Shown here: positions 17,117 to 26,297 of the stretch, in pieces | Position numbering within the stretch: the first letter of the stretch is position 1 | How the letters are laid out: each line of letters begins with the position of its first letter | Assembly: GCA_021848345.1 (NCBI GenBank) | Contig: JAJZUV010000003.1 | Location: forward strand, 124,001-188,000 | Length of the DNA stretch: 64,000 nt | Direction of reading: 5' to 3' | Origin: Pseudomonadota bacterium | Lineage (GTDB): Bacteria > Pseudomonadota > Gammaproteobacteria > Burkholderiales > Burkholderiaceae_C | Translations under genes and position numbers: made by a program | Notes under the pieces: generated by a model | What the model was told of the DNA's origin: nothing | Database searches by the model: none | The model's input: the letters and a program-made list of their open reading frames with translations, nothing else

Positions 17117-18442
17117 ATGTCCGACGACCAGTCCCAATTCGTTCAATGGTTGCGCTCCGTCGCGCCGTACATCCATGCCCACCGCGGCAAGGTGTTCGTG
17201 GTCGCCATCGCCGGCGAGCTGATCGCCGCCGGTCAGCTCAACGCGCTGGTGCAGGACATCGCGCTGCTGTCGGCGATGGGGGTGCGCATCGTGCTGGTGC
17301 ACGGGTTTCGGCCCCAGATCGAGGAGCAGCTGCGCGAAAAGGGCGTCGAGTCGCGCTACAGCCACGGCATGCGGGTGACCGACCCCATCGCGCTGGACGC
17401 CGCGCAGGAGGCGGCCGGCCAGTTGCGCTTCGAGATCGAGGCCACCTTCTCCCAAGGACTGCCCAACACCCCGATGGCCGGCGCCACGGTGCGCGTGGTC
17501 TCGGGCAACTTCATCACGGCACGCCCCGTGGGGGTGATCGACGGCCTGGATTTCCAGCACACCGGACTGGTGCGCAAGGTCGATGCCCCGACCATCCAGC
17601 GCGCGCTGGAATACGGCGCCGTGGTGCTGGTGTCGCCGTTCGGCTTCTCGCCCACGGGAGAAGCCTTCAACCTGAGCATGGAGGACGTGGCCAGCAGCGT
17701 GGCCGCGGCCACCAAGGCGCACAAGCTGATCATGATCACCGAGGTCGACGGCGTGTTCGACGAGAACGCGCAACTCATCTCGGAACTCACGGTGGCGCAG
17801 GCTGAGAACCTGCTGGCGCGCCTGCCCGACCCGCAGCAGCCGACCGACACCGCCTTCTACCTGCGTCACGCGGTGCGCGCCTGCCGTGCCGGCGTGGGGC
17901 GTGCGCACATCACCGGTTTCAAGCTCGACGGCTCGCTGCTGCTGGAGCTGTTCACCCACGACGGCGTGGGCACGATGATCGCCGACGAGCATCTCGAGCA
18001 CCTGCGCCAGGCCGGCGCCGACGACGTCGGCGGCATCCTGCAGCTCATCGAGCCGCTGGAGGCCGAAGGCGTGCTGGTCAAGCGCAGCCGCACCGAGATC
18101 GAGCGCGACATCACCAACTACACGGTGCTCGAACACGACGGCGTGATCTTCGGCTGCGCGGCGCTGTACCCCTACCCGGAGGCGCGCACCGGGGAGATGG
18201 CGGCGCTGACCGTGGCCGACAGCGCGCAGGGCCAGGGCGACGGCGAACGTATCCTGCGCCGCATCGAGCAGCAGGCACGCGCGCTGCGCCTGGAGAGCAT
18301 CTTCGTGCTGACCACGCGCACCATGCACTGGTTTCTCAAGCGCGGCTTCGTGCCGGTCGAGCCCGGCTGGCTGCCCGAGGCACGACGCCAGCGCTACGAC
18401 GATCAGCGACGCTCGCGCGTGCTGGTCAAACGCCTGGGTTGA
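17117..18442 (+). CDS. argA: Amino-acid N-acetyltransferase (N-acetylglutamate synthase)
   Basis: A 441-residue enzyme that acetylates glutamate with acetyl-CoA, the first step of arginine biosynthesis. Residues about 1-280 form an amino-acid-kinase-like domain ([34 protein letters not shown]) that normally binds arginine as feedback inhibitor. Residues about 290-441 form a GNAT acetyltransferase domain with [19 protein letters not shown] and the acyl-CoA segment [16 protein letters not shown] 17117 was chosen because it begins the conserved region; no Shine-Dalgarno is visible, which agrees with a leaderless transcript. It is divergent from hrpA. Confidence 0.95.
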   Translation: MSDDQSQFVQWLRSVAPYIHAHRGKVFVVAIAGELIAAGQLNALVQDIALLSAMGVRIVLVHGFRPQIEEQLREKGVESRYSHGMRVTDPIALDAAQEAAGQLRFEIEATFSQGLPNTPMAGATVRVVSGNFITARPVGVIDGLDFQHTGLVRKVDAPTIQRALEYGAVVLVSPFGFSPTGEAFNLSMEDVASSVAAATKAHKLIMITEVDGVFDENAQLISELTVAQAENLLARLPDPQQPTDTAFYLRHAVRACRAGVGRAHITGFKLDGSLLLELFTHDGVGTMIADEHLEHLRQAGADDVGGILQLIEPLEAEGVLVKRSRTEIERDITNYTVLEHDGVIFGCAALYPYPEARTGEMAALTVADSAQGQGDGERILRRIEQQARALRLESIFVLTTRTMHWFLKRGFVPVEPGWLPEARRQRYDDQRRSRVLVKRLG

Positions 18443-18495
18443 GCGCCCGTCCGCGCGGCGCGCCCCCTCCCCTTCCCCTTCACAGGATCCCGATC

Positions 18496-18771
18496 ATGAG
18501 TCGCATGGTGAATTGCATCAAACTGGGCCACGAGGCCCCCGGCCTGGACTTCCCGCCCTACCCCGGCGAACTGGGCAAGCGCATTTTCGATTCCGTCTCG
18601 AAGGAGGCCTGGCAGGCCTGGCTGAAGCACCAGACCATGCTGGTCAACGAGAACCGCCTGAACCTGGCCGATGCCAGCGCGCGCCAGTATCTGGCCCGCC
18701 AGATGGACCGCTACTTCTTCGGCGAGGGCGCGGAGCGCCCGGCGGGCTACGTGCCGCCGTCCGCGTCCTGA
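18496..18771 (+). CDS. yggX: Probable Fe(2+)-trafficking protein
   Basis: A 91-residue protein of the YggX family, beginning [20 protein letters not shown] with the conserved CIKLG cysteine, then [38 protein letters not shown] and MDRYFFGEG. YggX helps protect iron-sulfur clusters and traffic ferrous iron under oxidative stress. A start at the second methionine (18505, MVNCIKLG) is equally compatible with family length. It follows argA at 53 bp on the same strand. Confidence 0.95.
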   Translation: MSRMVNCIKLGHEAPGLDFPPYPGELGKRIFDSVSKEAWQAWLKHQTMLVNENRLNLADASARQYLARQMDRYFFGEGAERPAGYVPPSAS

Positions 18772-18791
18772 ACCCGCGCGGGGCAGTTTCA

Positions 18792-18812
18792 CCCTTCGCC
18801 CTTCGCCCTTCG
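18792..18812. repeat. Three tandem 7-bp repeats
   Basis: CCCTTCG is repeated three times head to tail directly before the first stem of the structured region upstream of the FadL gene. It may be a slippage site or simply part of that region. Confidence 0.5.
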
Positions 18813-18909
18813 CCATCGCCGTTCGTCATGAATACCCCGTTGGGCGATGGCGCCCGAAATGTGTCGAGATGAAACATCGTTAGCACATTTCGGCCCGGCA
18901 CGCCATCGC
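18811..18909 (+). promoter_or_regulatory. Structured intergenic element with alternative stems
   Basis: Three segments can pair in two exclusive ways. CGCCATCGCC (18811-18820) is perfectly complementary to GGCGATGGCG (18843-18852). The same second segment also pairs over 9 bp with CGCCATCGC (18901-18909). Between the two alternatives lies an independent perfect 10-bp stem, CCGAAATGTG (18854-18863) with CACATTTCGG (18884-18893), with a nested GATG/CATC hairpin inside its loop. No T-run follows, so it is not a simple terminator. It lies 170-270 bp upstream of the FadL start and 39 bp after yggX. A switching mRNA leader or a structured 3' UTR are both possible. Confidence 0.5.
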
Positions 18910-18958
18910 GGCAAAACTGGATGCCCTGAACATGGGGGGTATCTACGATGCATGTCGG

Positions 18959-18983
18959 AATACTGATACCGGGTTGCAGTATT
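18959..18983. promoter_or_regulatory. Inverted repeat upstream of the FadL gene
   Basis: AATACTG (18959-18965) and CAGTATT (18977-18983) are perfect inverted 7-mers separated by 11 bp, about 100 bp upstream of the FadL start. It could be an operator or a further stem of the leader. Confidence 0.4.
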
Positions 18984-19079
18984 TCGACTCGGGAATCCGA
19001 AGCCTCCGCTAGAACGTGGCGAGCGTTCCCCGGTTCGAAGATCCGGCGACGCACCCACCACTGGAGGAGAGAGGATCCC

Positions 19080-20312
19080 ATGGAAAACAAACGATTGGCC
19101 GCGGCCTGCGCGGCGGCCTGCGCACTGGCGGCCCTGGTGCCCGGCGCCGCGCACGCCACCGACGGGTATTTCCAGCCCGGCTACAGCGTGCGCTCGACGG
19201 GCATGGGCGGCGTGGGCATCGCGCTCGCGCAGGACGCGCTGGCCGCGGCCGCCAACCCGGCCGGCATGGCCCTGGTCGGCAACCGCTTCGACGCCGGACT
19301 GACGCTGTTCCACCCCGACCGCGAGGCGCAGATCAACGGCACCACGTACAGCGGGAACGCCCAGAGCAACTTCCTGATCCCGGAGCTGGGCTACAACCAC
19401 ATGCTGAATCCGGACATGTCGGTGGGCATCAGCCTGTACGGCAACGGCGGCATGAACTCGGGCTACAACACCATCCAGGCCTCGCAGACCAATCTGCTCA
19501 ACGGTGCCGGGGTCGACCTGCAGCAGATGTTCATCAGCCCCAGCTTCGCCTGGCGCGTGACGCCGTCCAACACCATCGGCATCGCGCTGGATCTGGTGCA
19601 CCAGACCTTCCGTGCCAACGGCCTGGACAATTTCGCCAACTACTCGATCAACCCGGCGAGCCTGCAGGACCCGGGGCATGGCAGCTCGAACGGGGTCGGC
19701 GTGCGCCTGGGCTGGATCGGCGAACTCGCGCCCGGGCTGTCGGTGGGCGCGACCGTGCAGCCCAAGATCCACATGAGCAGCTTCAGCAAGTACAGCGGGC
19801 TGTTCGCGGGAGGCGGCTCCTTCGACATTCCGGCCAACTACGGCGTGGGCGTGGCGTGGAAGGCGACCCCGGCGTGGACTCTCGCCGCCGACGTGGAACG
19901 CATCCTCTACAGCGGCGTGCCGGCCATCGGCAACACCTCGACCAACTTCGGCCTGGTGAAGCTGGGCCTGCCCAACGGTCCGGGATTCGGCTGGCGCGAC
20001 GTGACGGTCGTGAAACTGGGCGCCGCCTGGGCCTGGAGCGATGCGCTGATCCTGCGCGCCGGCTGGAACCACACCGACAACCCGGTGACCCCCGACAACG
20101 TGTTCTTCAACACCATCGCGCCGGGAGTCGTGCAGGACCACCTCACGCTGGGCTTCACCTATGCCATGTCCCGCAACATCGATCTCTCGGGCGACTACGT
20201 GCACGCCTTCAAGCACTCGGTGACCGGCAACCTGCAGCCGCCCCTGCAGGGATCGGAAACCCTGAGCATGACCCAGGACTCGATCGGCGTGTCCATCGGC
20301 TACAAGTTCTGA
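19080..20312 (+). CDS. FadL-family outer-membrane transport protein
   Basis: A 410-residue outer-membrane beta-barrel of the FadL/OMPP1/TodX family, which imports hydrophobic molecules such as long-chain fatty acids. It has a signal peptide (1-26, cleaved after AHA), then TDGYFQPGYSVRSTGMGGVG and AAANPAGMAL, the conserved NPA region of the hatch domain. Repeated amphipathic strands follow, and the protein ends SIGVSIGYKF with the terminal aromatic residue expected for outer-membrane insertion. A GGAGGAGAG ribosome-binding region precedes ATG 19080. The long structured upstream region suggests post-transcriptional control. The true substrate is unknown; fatty acids or terpenoids would suit the neighbouring acyl-CoA genes. 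Confidence 0.9.
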   Translation: MENKRLAAACAAACALAALVPGAAHATDGYFQPGYSVRSTGMGGVGIALAQDALAAAANPAGMALVGNRFDAGLTLFHPDREAQINGTTYSGNAQSNFLIPELGYNHMLNPDMSVGISLYGNGGMNSGYNTIQASQTNLLNGAGVDLQQMFISPSFAWRVTPSNTIGIALDLVHQTFRANGLDNFANYSINPASLQDPGHGSSNGVGVRLGWIGELAPGLSVGATVQPKIHMSSFSKYSGLFAGGGSFDIPANYGVGVAWKATPAWTLAADVERILYSGVPAIGNTSTNFGLVKLGLPNGPGFGWRDVTVVKLGAAWAWSDALILRAGWNHTDNPVTPDNVFFNTIAPGVVQDHLTLGFTYAMSRNIDLSGDYVHAFKHSVTGNLQPPLQGSETLSMTQDSIGVSIGYKF

Positions 20313-20331
20313 GTCGACGCACCCGGCAGCA

Positions 20332-20358
20332 AAAAGGCCCCGCGATGCGGGGCCTTTT
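20332..20358. terminator. Bidirectional terminator
   Basis: A perfect 12-bp stem, AAAAGGCCCCGC with GCGGGGCCTTTT, around a 3-nt loop. It has A-runs and T-runs on both sides and can end both the FadL transcript and the convergent transporter transcript. Confidence 0.92.
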
Positions 20359-20390
20359 CGCATGGGCTCGCGCCCGGTCGGCCTGTGGTC

Positions 20391-20933
20391 TCAGACCGGC
20401 AGCACGGTACTGCCCCAGGCTTCGTTGATCACCTCGGCGGCGGCGAGGTAGAAGGCCAGCGCGGCGGTCACCAGGCCCAGGTAGCCGCCCAGCGTGCCCA
20501 GCCCACCCATGCCCAGCAGCGCGCCGAAGGCCAGCAGGTAGAAGGTCGGGGTCAGCGCGGTGAACACCAGCATGAGCGCCTTGCCCTTCTTCCAGGTGCC
20601 GATCCACATGTAGGTGGTGAACACGCCCCACAGCAGCAGATACCAGCCGATGAACGGACCGGTGACGCCCTTGGCGAAGAACTCGACGAACAGCGCGAAA
20701 CTCCACCAGAAGGCACCGTACCCGCAGAAGGCGACGAAGCCGAAGCTGTTGCCGACGAAGGCCTCCATGATCCCCGCGACGAACTGCGCGGTGCCGCCGA
20801 AGGCGAAGGCGCAGGCCAGCACCATGGGCACGTTCTCCGGGCCGAACCAGCCCGCGTTGTGCATGCTGAGCAGCCACGTGGTCAGGGCGAAGCCCGACAG
20901 CCCCAGCGGGGCGGGGTTGATCTTCTTGTCCAT
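20391..20933 (-). CDS. Acetate uptake transporter (SatP/YaaH, GPR1/FUN34 family)
   Basis: A 180-residue inner-membrane protein with six predicted helices. The family signature NPAPLGLSGFALTTWLLS lies at residues 6-23, followed by FGGTAQFVAGIMEAF and FVAFCGYGAFWWSFAL. These proteins take up acetate, and in some cases succinate, by proton symport or as channels. An AGGAG ribosome-binding site precedes ATG 20933, and a 10-bp GC-rich hairpin sits immediately upstream of it. The gene is convergent with the FadL gene. With the MctP-like carrier it gives the cell at least two short-chain acid uptake systems in this window. Confidence 0.92.
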   Translation of the reverse strand: MDKKINPAPLGLSGFALTTWLLSMHNAGWFGPENVPMVLACAFAFGGTAQFVAGIMEAFVGNSFGFVAFCGYGAFWWSFALFVEFFAKGVTGPFIGWYLLLWGVFTTYMWIGTWKKGKALMLVFTALTPTFYLLAFGALLGMGGLGTLGGYLGLVTAALAFYLAAAEVINEAWGSTVLPV

Positions 20934-20950
20934 CCTTGTCTCCTGTTTTG

Positions 20951-20973
20951 GTCGCGCGCTGCGAGCGCGCGAC
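20951..20973 (-). promoter_or_regulatory. Hairpin next to the ribosome-binding site of the acetate transporter
   Basis: GTCGCGCGCT and AGCGCGCGAC form a perfect 10-bp stem with a 3-nt loop. On the transcript it ends 17 nt before the start codon, just ahead of the AGGAG ribosome-binding site. It has no T-run after it and could affect initiation or mRNA stability. Confidence 0.5.
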
Positions 20974-21203
20974 GCTCGACGCGAGTGGCCCGGTCCCGAC
21001 GAACTCCGCCGGGGCCGGACCCCGTTTGCGGCGGGCTTTGGCGCCCGCTCACGCCGGCACTGTCGCCGCCGAGTCTTACGGCAGGCCTACGGACTACATT
21101 GCGTCATGTTTGTTGCATCCGGTTTCCCGCTCGCTCGCGAGCGCGATCTCACGCACAATTGCTCACAAGCTCACACTGCCCGCTACCGTATGCTCTGGGG
21201 ACT

Positions 21204-22043
21204 ATGCAGATCGACGCCCTCGCCAGTACCCTTCCCGTTACCCTGACCCTCACGCAGCACCTGCTGGCGGTTCTTTCCGGCCTTGCCGTGGGCTTCTCGC
21301 TGGGGCTCATCGGCGGCGGCGGATCGATCCTCGCGGTCCCTCTCCTCTTATACCTGGTTGGGTATCCGAACGCCCACGTGGTCATCGGCACCACGGCGCT
21401 GGCCGTGTCGGTGAACGCCTACCTGAACCTGATCCCCCATGCCCGCGCCGGCAACGTGCGATGGCCGCAGGCCCTGGTGTTCGCGCTGGTGGGCGCGCTG
21501 GCGGCCTTCGTCGGCTCCAGCCTGGGCAAGGCGGTGGACGGGAAGAAGCTGCTGTTCCTGTTCGCGCTGCTGATGCTGGTCATCGCCGCGCTGATGCTGC
21601 GCCGGCGCGAGCCCGCCGCGCAGGCCCTGCATGAGCACGCGGCGCCGACCCGCGGTACCTGGGTGCGCCTGGTCGTCGCCGCCGCGCTGGTGGGCCTGCT
21701 GGCGGGCTTCTTCGGCATCGGCGGCGGCTTCCTGATCGTGCCGGGGCTGGCCCTGTCCACGGGCATGCCCATGATCGCCGCCATCGGCTCCTCACTGCTG
21801 TCCGTCGGCACCTTCGGGCTGACCACCGCCGTGAACTACGCCCGCTCGGGCCTGCTGGACTTCACCGTGGCCCTGCTGTACATCGGCGGCGGCGTGGCCG
21901 GCGGCTGGGTCGGCACCCGCGTGGCCACCCACCTGGGAAAGCACAGCAAGGGCACGCTGAACCTCATCTTCGCGCTGCTCGTGGCGGTGGTCGCGCTGTA
22001 CATGCTCTGGCGCAACCTGTCGGCCTTCGGGCTGCACCTCTGA
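21204..22043 (+). CDS. TauE/SafE-family permease (TSUP)
   Basis: A 279-residue polytopic inner-membrane protein with two homologous halves. Each begins with the family motif: GFSLGLIGGGGSILAVPLLLYL in the first and GLLAGFFGIGGGFLIVPGLAL in the second. About eight helices are predicted. TSUP proteins export or import sulfite, sulfoacetate or other small anions. In a genome with a full sox cluster, sulfite or thiosulfate-derived anion transport is the most attractive role, but this is inference because the gene is 24 kb away. ATG 21204 is preceded by GGGG. Confidence 0.88.
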   Translation: MQIDALASTLPVTLTLTQHLLAVLSGLAVGFSLGLIGGGGSILAVPLLLYLVGYPNAHVVIGTTALAVSVNAYLNLIPHARAGNVRWPQALVFALVGALAAFVGSSLGKAVDGKKLLFLFALLMLVIAALMLRRREPAAQALHEHAAPTRGTWVRLVVAAALVGLLAGFFGIGGGFLIVPGLALSTGMPMIAAIGSSLLSVGTFGLTTAVNYARSGLLDFTVALLYIGGGVAGGWVGTRVATHLGKHSKGTLNLIFALLVAVVALYMLWRNLSAFGLHL

Positions 22044-22127
22044 GCGCCCCGGGGCCGGGCTGGCGCCCAGCCCGCTCCACCTCGCAGCCTGCAGGCTGCC
22101 CCCGGATTCGGCGGCGCGCGGCCGCGC

Positions 22128-23519
22128 TCAGATCAGTTCGGCCAGAAGATCGTGGCCGCGCGTGCCGACCACGCGCGCGCGCAGGAACTGCCCGGTGGAC
22201 TGGGCCAGGCGGGTGCGCGCGGACGGCTTCGCGGGCGCCGCGATCAGCACCTTGCCGTCGATCTCCGGCGCCTCGGCGTAGCTGCGCGCGCTCGCACCGT
22301 CGCGTCCGGCCTGGTCGACCAGCACGCGCAGGTCCTGGCCGATGCGCGCGCGCAGGCGCTGCACCGAGACCTGCTCGGCCACTTCCATGAACCGCGCCTG
22401 GCGCTGCGCGCGCAACTCGTCGGGCAGCGCGCCAGGCAGCTCGTTCGCGGCCGCGCCCCGCACCGGCGAGTAGGCGAAGCAGCCCACGCGATCGATCTGC
22501 GCCCTGCGCACGAAATCCAGCAAGGCCTCGAACTCCTCCTCGGTCTCGCCGGGAAAGCCCGCGATGAAGGTGGAGCGGATCGCGATGTCGGGGCAGGCCT
22601 CGCGCCAGCGCGCGATGCGCTCGAGCGCTCGCTCGCCGCCGGCCGGCCTGCGCATGCGTCGCAGCACGTCGGGATGCGCATGCTGCAGCGGCACGTCCAG
22701 GTACGGCAGCACGCGGCCCTGCGCCATCACCGGCAGCACCTCGTCGACGTGCGGGTAGGGGTAGATGTAGTGCAGGCGCACCCAGGCATCGTGCTGCTCG
22801 GCCAGCCCGGCCAGCGCCTGCACCAGCTCGGCGAAGCGCGTGCGCACGGGCCGGCCCTGCCAGAAGCCGGTACGGTATTTGACGTCCGAGCCGTAGGCCG
22901 CGGTGTCCTGGCTCACCACCAGCAGCTCGCGCACGCCGGCGCGCAGCAGCGCCTCGGCCTCGTCCAGCACCTCCCCGATGGGGCGTGAGACCAGCTTGCC
23001 GCGCATGCTGGGGATGATGCAGAAACTGCAACTCTGGTTGCAGCCCTCGGCGATCTTCAGGTAGGCGTAATGCCGGGGCGTCAGCTTCAGCCCGCCCGGG
23101 GGCAGCAGGTCGACGAAGGGATCGTGCGGCCGCGGCAGGCTGTCGTGCACGTGGCGCAACACCTCCTCCGTGGCCTGCGGGCCGGTGACGGCCATCACCT
23201 TCGGATGCACCTTGCGCACCAGGTTGTCGCCCTGCTCGTCCTTGCGCGCGCCCAGGCAGCCGGTGACCAGCACGCGGCCGTTCTCGTGCAGGGCCTCGCC
23301 GATGGCGTCGAGGCTTTCCTGCACGGCCTCGTCGATGAAGCCGCAGGTGTTGACGATCACCAGGTCGGCGCCGGCATAGCTGGCGCTGGTCTCGTAGCCC
23401 TCGGCGCGCAGCTGCGAGACGATGCGCTCGGAATCGACCAGGGCCTTGGGACAGCCCAGGGAGACGAAGCCGATGCGCGGCGCGGAGGAAATGGGGGCGG
23501 GAATGTCGGACATTCCCAT
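22128..23519 (-). CDS. rimO: Ribosomal protein uS12 methylthiotransferase
   Basis: A 463-residue radical-SAM enzyme that methylthiolates an aspartate of ribosomal protein uS12. The N-terminal MTTase domain carries its three cluster cysteines (Cys23 in SLGCPKA, Cys59 in NTCGFI, Cys88 in TGCLGAR). The radical-SAM domain has the CxxxCxxC motif as CNQSCSFC (160-167), followed by [13 protein letters not shown], and a C-terminal TRAM domain ends DLLAELI. The RimO-specific [12 protein letters not shown] separates it from MiaB. The second methionine at 23513 is an alternative start. Confidence 0.97.
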   Translation of the reverse strand: MGMSDIPAPISSAPRIGFVSLGCPKALVDSERIVSQLRAEGYETSASYAGADLVIVNTCGFIDEAVQESLDAIGEALHENGRVLVTGCLGARKDEQGDNLVRKVHPKVMAVTGPQATEEVLRHVHDSLPRPHDPFVDLLPPGGLKLTPRHYAYLKIAEGCNQSCSFCIIPSMRGKLVSRPIGEVLDEAEALLRAGVRELLVVSQDTAAYGSDVKYRTGFWQGRPVRTRFAELVQALAGLAEQHDAWVRLHYIYPYPHVDEVLPVMAQGRVLPYLDVPLQHAHPDVLRRMRRPAGGERALERIARWREACPDIAIRSTFIAGFPGETEEEFEALLDFVRRAQIDRVGCFAYSPVRGAAANELPGALPDELRAQRQARFMEVAEQVSVQRLRARIGQDLRVLVDQAGRDGASARSYAEAPEIDGKVLIAAPAKPSARTRLAQSTGQFLRARVVGTRGHDLLAELI

Positions 23520-23589
23520 ATTGTCGCCGCTTCGGCCGACCGGGGGGAGGCCCGGCGCCGAGCGGCCCGGGATCGCGAGGCGCGGCGGA

Positions 23590-24135
23590 CTACTTCTTCG
23601 GAGGGGTTGCCTGGAAGGCGCCCATCATCTGCTTGGCCTGCTGCTGCATCTGCTCCTGCATCTGCACGTACAGCTTCTTGCTCTGTTCCAGGTAGTTGCC
23701 CATCATGCCCTGCAGCATCGGGGCCTGGCCGCTGAGGAACTGCGACCACATCTCGGGGCTGAAACTTCCGCTGTCGTACAGGCCGCGCGACTGCTCGGCC
23801 AGCTTGCCCTGAATGTCAATGAAGGCCTGCACGGTCTTTTCCAGGTACGAGCCCATCATGCCCTGCATCGCGTGCCCGTAGAAGCGGATCAGCTGCTCCA
23901 GCATCGCCGTGCTGAGCATCGGCACGCCGCCCGCTTCCTCCTCCAGGATGATCTGCAGCAGGATGCTGCGCGTCAGGTCGGCTCCGGTCTTCGCGTCCTG
24001 CACGATGAAGCGCTGCGCCTCCATCACCAGGGCCTTGACGTCGGCCAGGGTGATGTAGGCACTGGTCTCGGTGTCGTACAGGCGGCGATTCGGGTACTTC
24101 TTGATGACGCGAAGGGCGGTTTCGGACTGGGACAT
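23590..24135 (-). CDS. phaR: Polyhydroxyalkanoate synthesis repressor
   Basis: A 181-residue regulator. The N-terminal [24 protein letters not shown] is the DNA/PHA-binding domain of PhaR, followed by the PHB accumulation regulatory region ([17 protein letters not shown]). The C-terminal part is Gln/Met-rich and probably coiled coil ([15 protein letters not shown]). In related bacteria PhaR represses phasin genes and itself and is titrated away by nascent PHA granules. It is the last pha gene, 112 bp after phaB. ATG 24135 matches the family N-terminus. Confidence 0.95.
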   Translation of the reverse strand: MSQSETALRVIKKYPNRRLYDTETSAYITLADVKALVMEAQRFIVQDAKTGADLTRSILLQIILEEEAGGVPMLSTAMLEQLIRFYGHAMQGMMGSYLEKTVQAFIDIQGKLAEQSRGLYDSGSFSPEMWSQFLSGQAPMLQGMMGNYLEQSKKLYVQMQEQMQQQAKQMMGAFQATPPKK

Positions 24136-24247
24136 GGGTTGCCTGGCGCAAAGTTCGGGCCGAGGGCCCGCTGACCGATTGAACCACAAATGGTGTGCAG
24201 GGCGTACCCGGGAACGCCCCGGCCCACGCCCCGCCCGAGCCCCCGGA

Positions 24248-24988
24248 TCAGCTCATGTGCAGGCCGCCGTTGATCGACAGTTCGGCCCCGGTGGTGAAGG
24301 CGCCGTCGTCGCTGGCCAGCCAGGTCACCAGCGAGGCCACCTCCTCCGGGCGCCCGAGGCGCTTGACCGGGATGGAGGCGACGATCTTGTCCATCACGTC
24401 CTGCCGGATCGCCTTGACCATGTCGGTCATGATGTAGCCGGGGGCGACGGTGTTCACGGTCACGCCCTTGGACGCCACCTCCTGCGCCAGGGCCATCGTG
24501 AAGCCGTGCATGCCGGCCTTGGCGGCCGAGTAGTTGGTCTGGCCGAACTGCCCCTTCTCGCCGTTCACCGAGGAGATGTTGACAATGCGGCCCCAGCCCC
24601 GGTCCACCATGCCGTCGATCACCTGCTTGGTGACGTTGAACATCGAGTACAGGTTGGTCTTCATCACGCGGTCCCAGTCGTCGTAGGCCATCTTGCGGAA
24701 TACCGCGTCGCGCGTGATGCCGGCGTTGTTGACCAGGATGTCCACGCGTCCGTGCTCGGCGAACACCTGCTGGAACGCCGCGCAGGTCGACTCCCAGTCG
24801 GCCACGTTGCCCTCCGACGCATGGACGTCGAAGCCCTGCGCGCGCATGTCGCGCAGCCAGCCGTCCTTGCGCGGGGAATTGGGTCCGCAGCCGGCGACCA
24901 CCTTGTGGCCGGCCTCGCACAGCCTGCGGCAGATCGCGGTGCCGATGCCGCCCATGCCTCCGGTGACGTATGCAATCTTCTTGTCCAT
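24248..24988 (-). CDS. phaB: Acetoacetyl-CoA reductase
   Basis: A 246-residue short-chain dehydrogenase that reduces acetoacetyl-CoA to (R)-3-hydroxybutyryl-CoA with NADPH. The cofactor motif TGGMGGIG (9-16) and the catalytic Ser140, Tyr153 and Lys157 (NISSVNG and YSAAK) are intact. The substrate-binding GQFGQTNYSAAKAG segment and the C-terminal ELSINGGLHMS are typical of PhaB. It lies between phaA and phaR in the order phaC-phaA-phaB-phaR. Confidence 0.96.
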   Translation of the reverse strand: MDKKIAYVTGGMGGIGTAICRRLCEAGHKVVAGCGPNSPRKDGWLRDMRAQGFDVHASEGNVADWESTCAAFQQVFAEHGRVDILVNNAGITRDAVFRKMAYDDWDRVMKTNLYSMFNVTKQVIDGMVDRGWGRIVNISSVNGEKGQFGQTNYSAAKAGMHGFTMALAQEVASKGVTVNTVAPGYIMTDMVKAIRQDVMDKIVASIPVKRLGRPEEVASLVTWLASDDGAFTTGAELSINGGLHMS

Positions 24989-25052
24989 GTGCTTAGCTCC
25001 AAGCGTTGGCGATTCACGGGCCCTGAGGCCCCGGGTTCAGGGGAACGAGGAC

Positions 25053-26234
<1,182 letters not shown>

Positions 26235-26297
26235 TGCTTCATGCCTCAGATTAAGTTGGGAAACTCCAATGCGACCCACGGCCTCGTCGGCGCGAAC

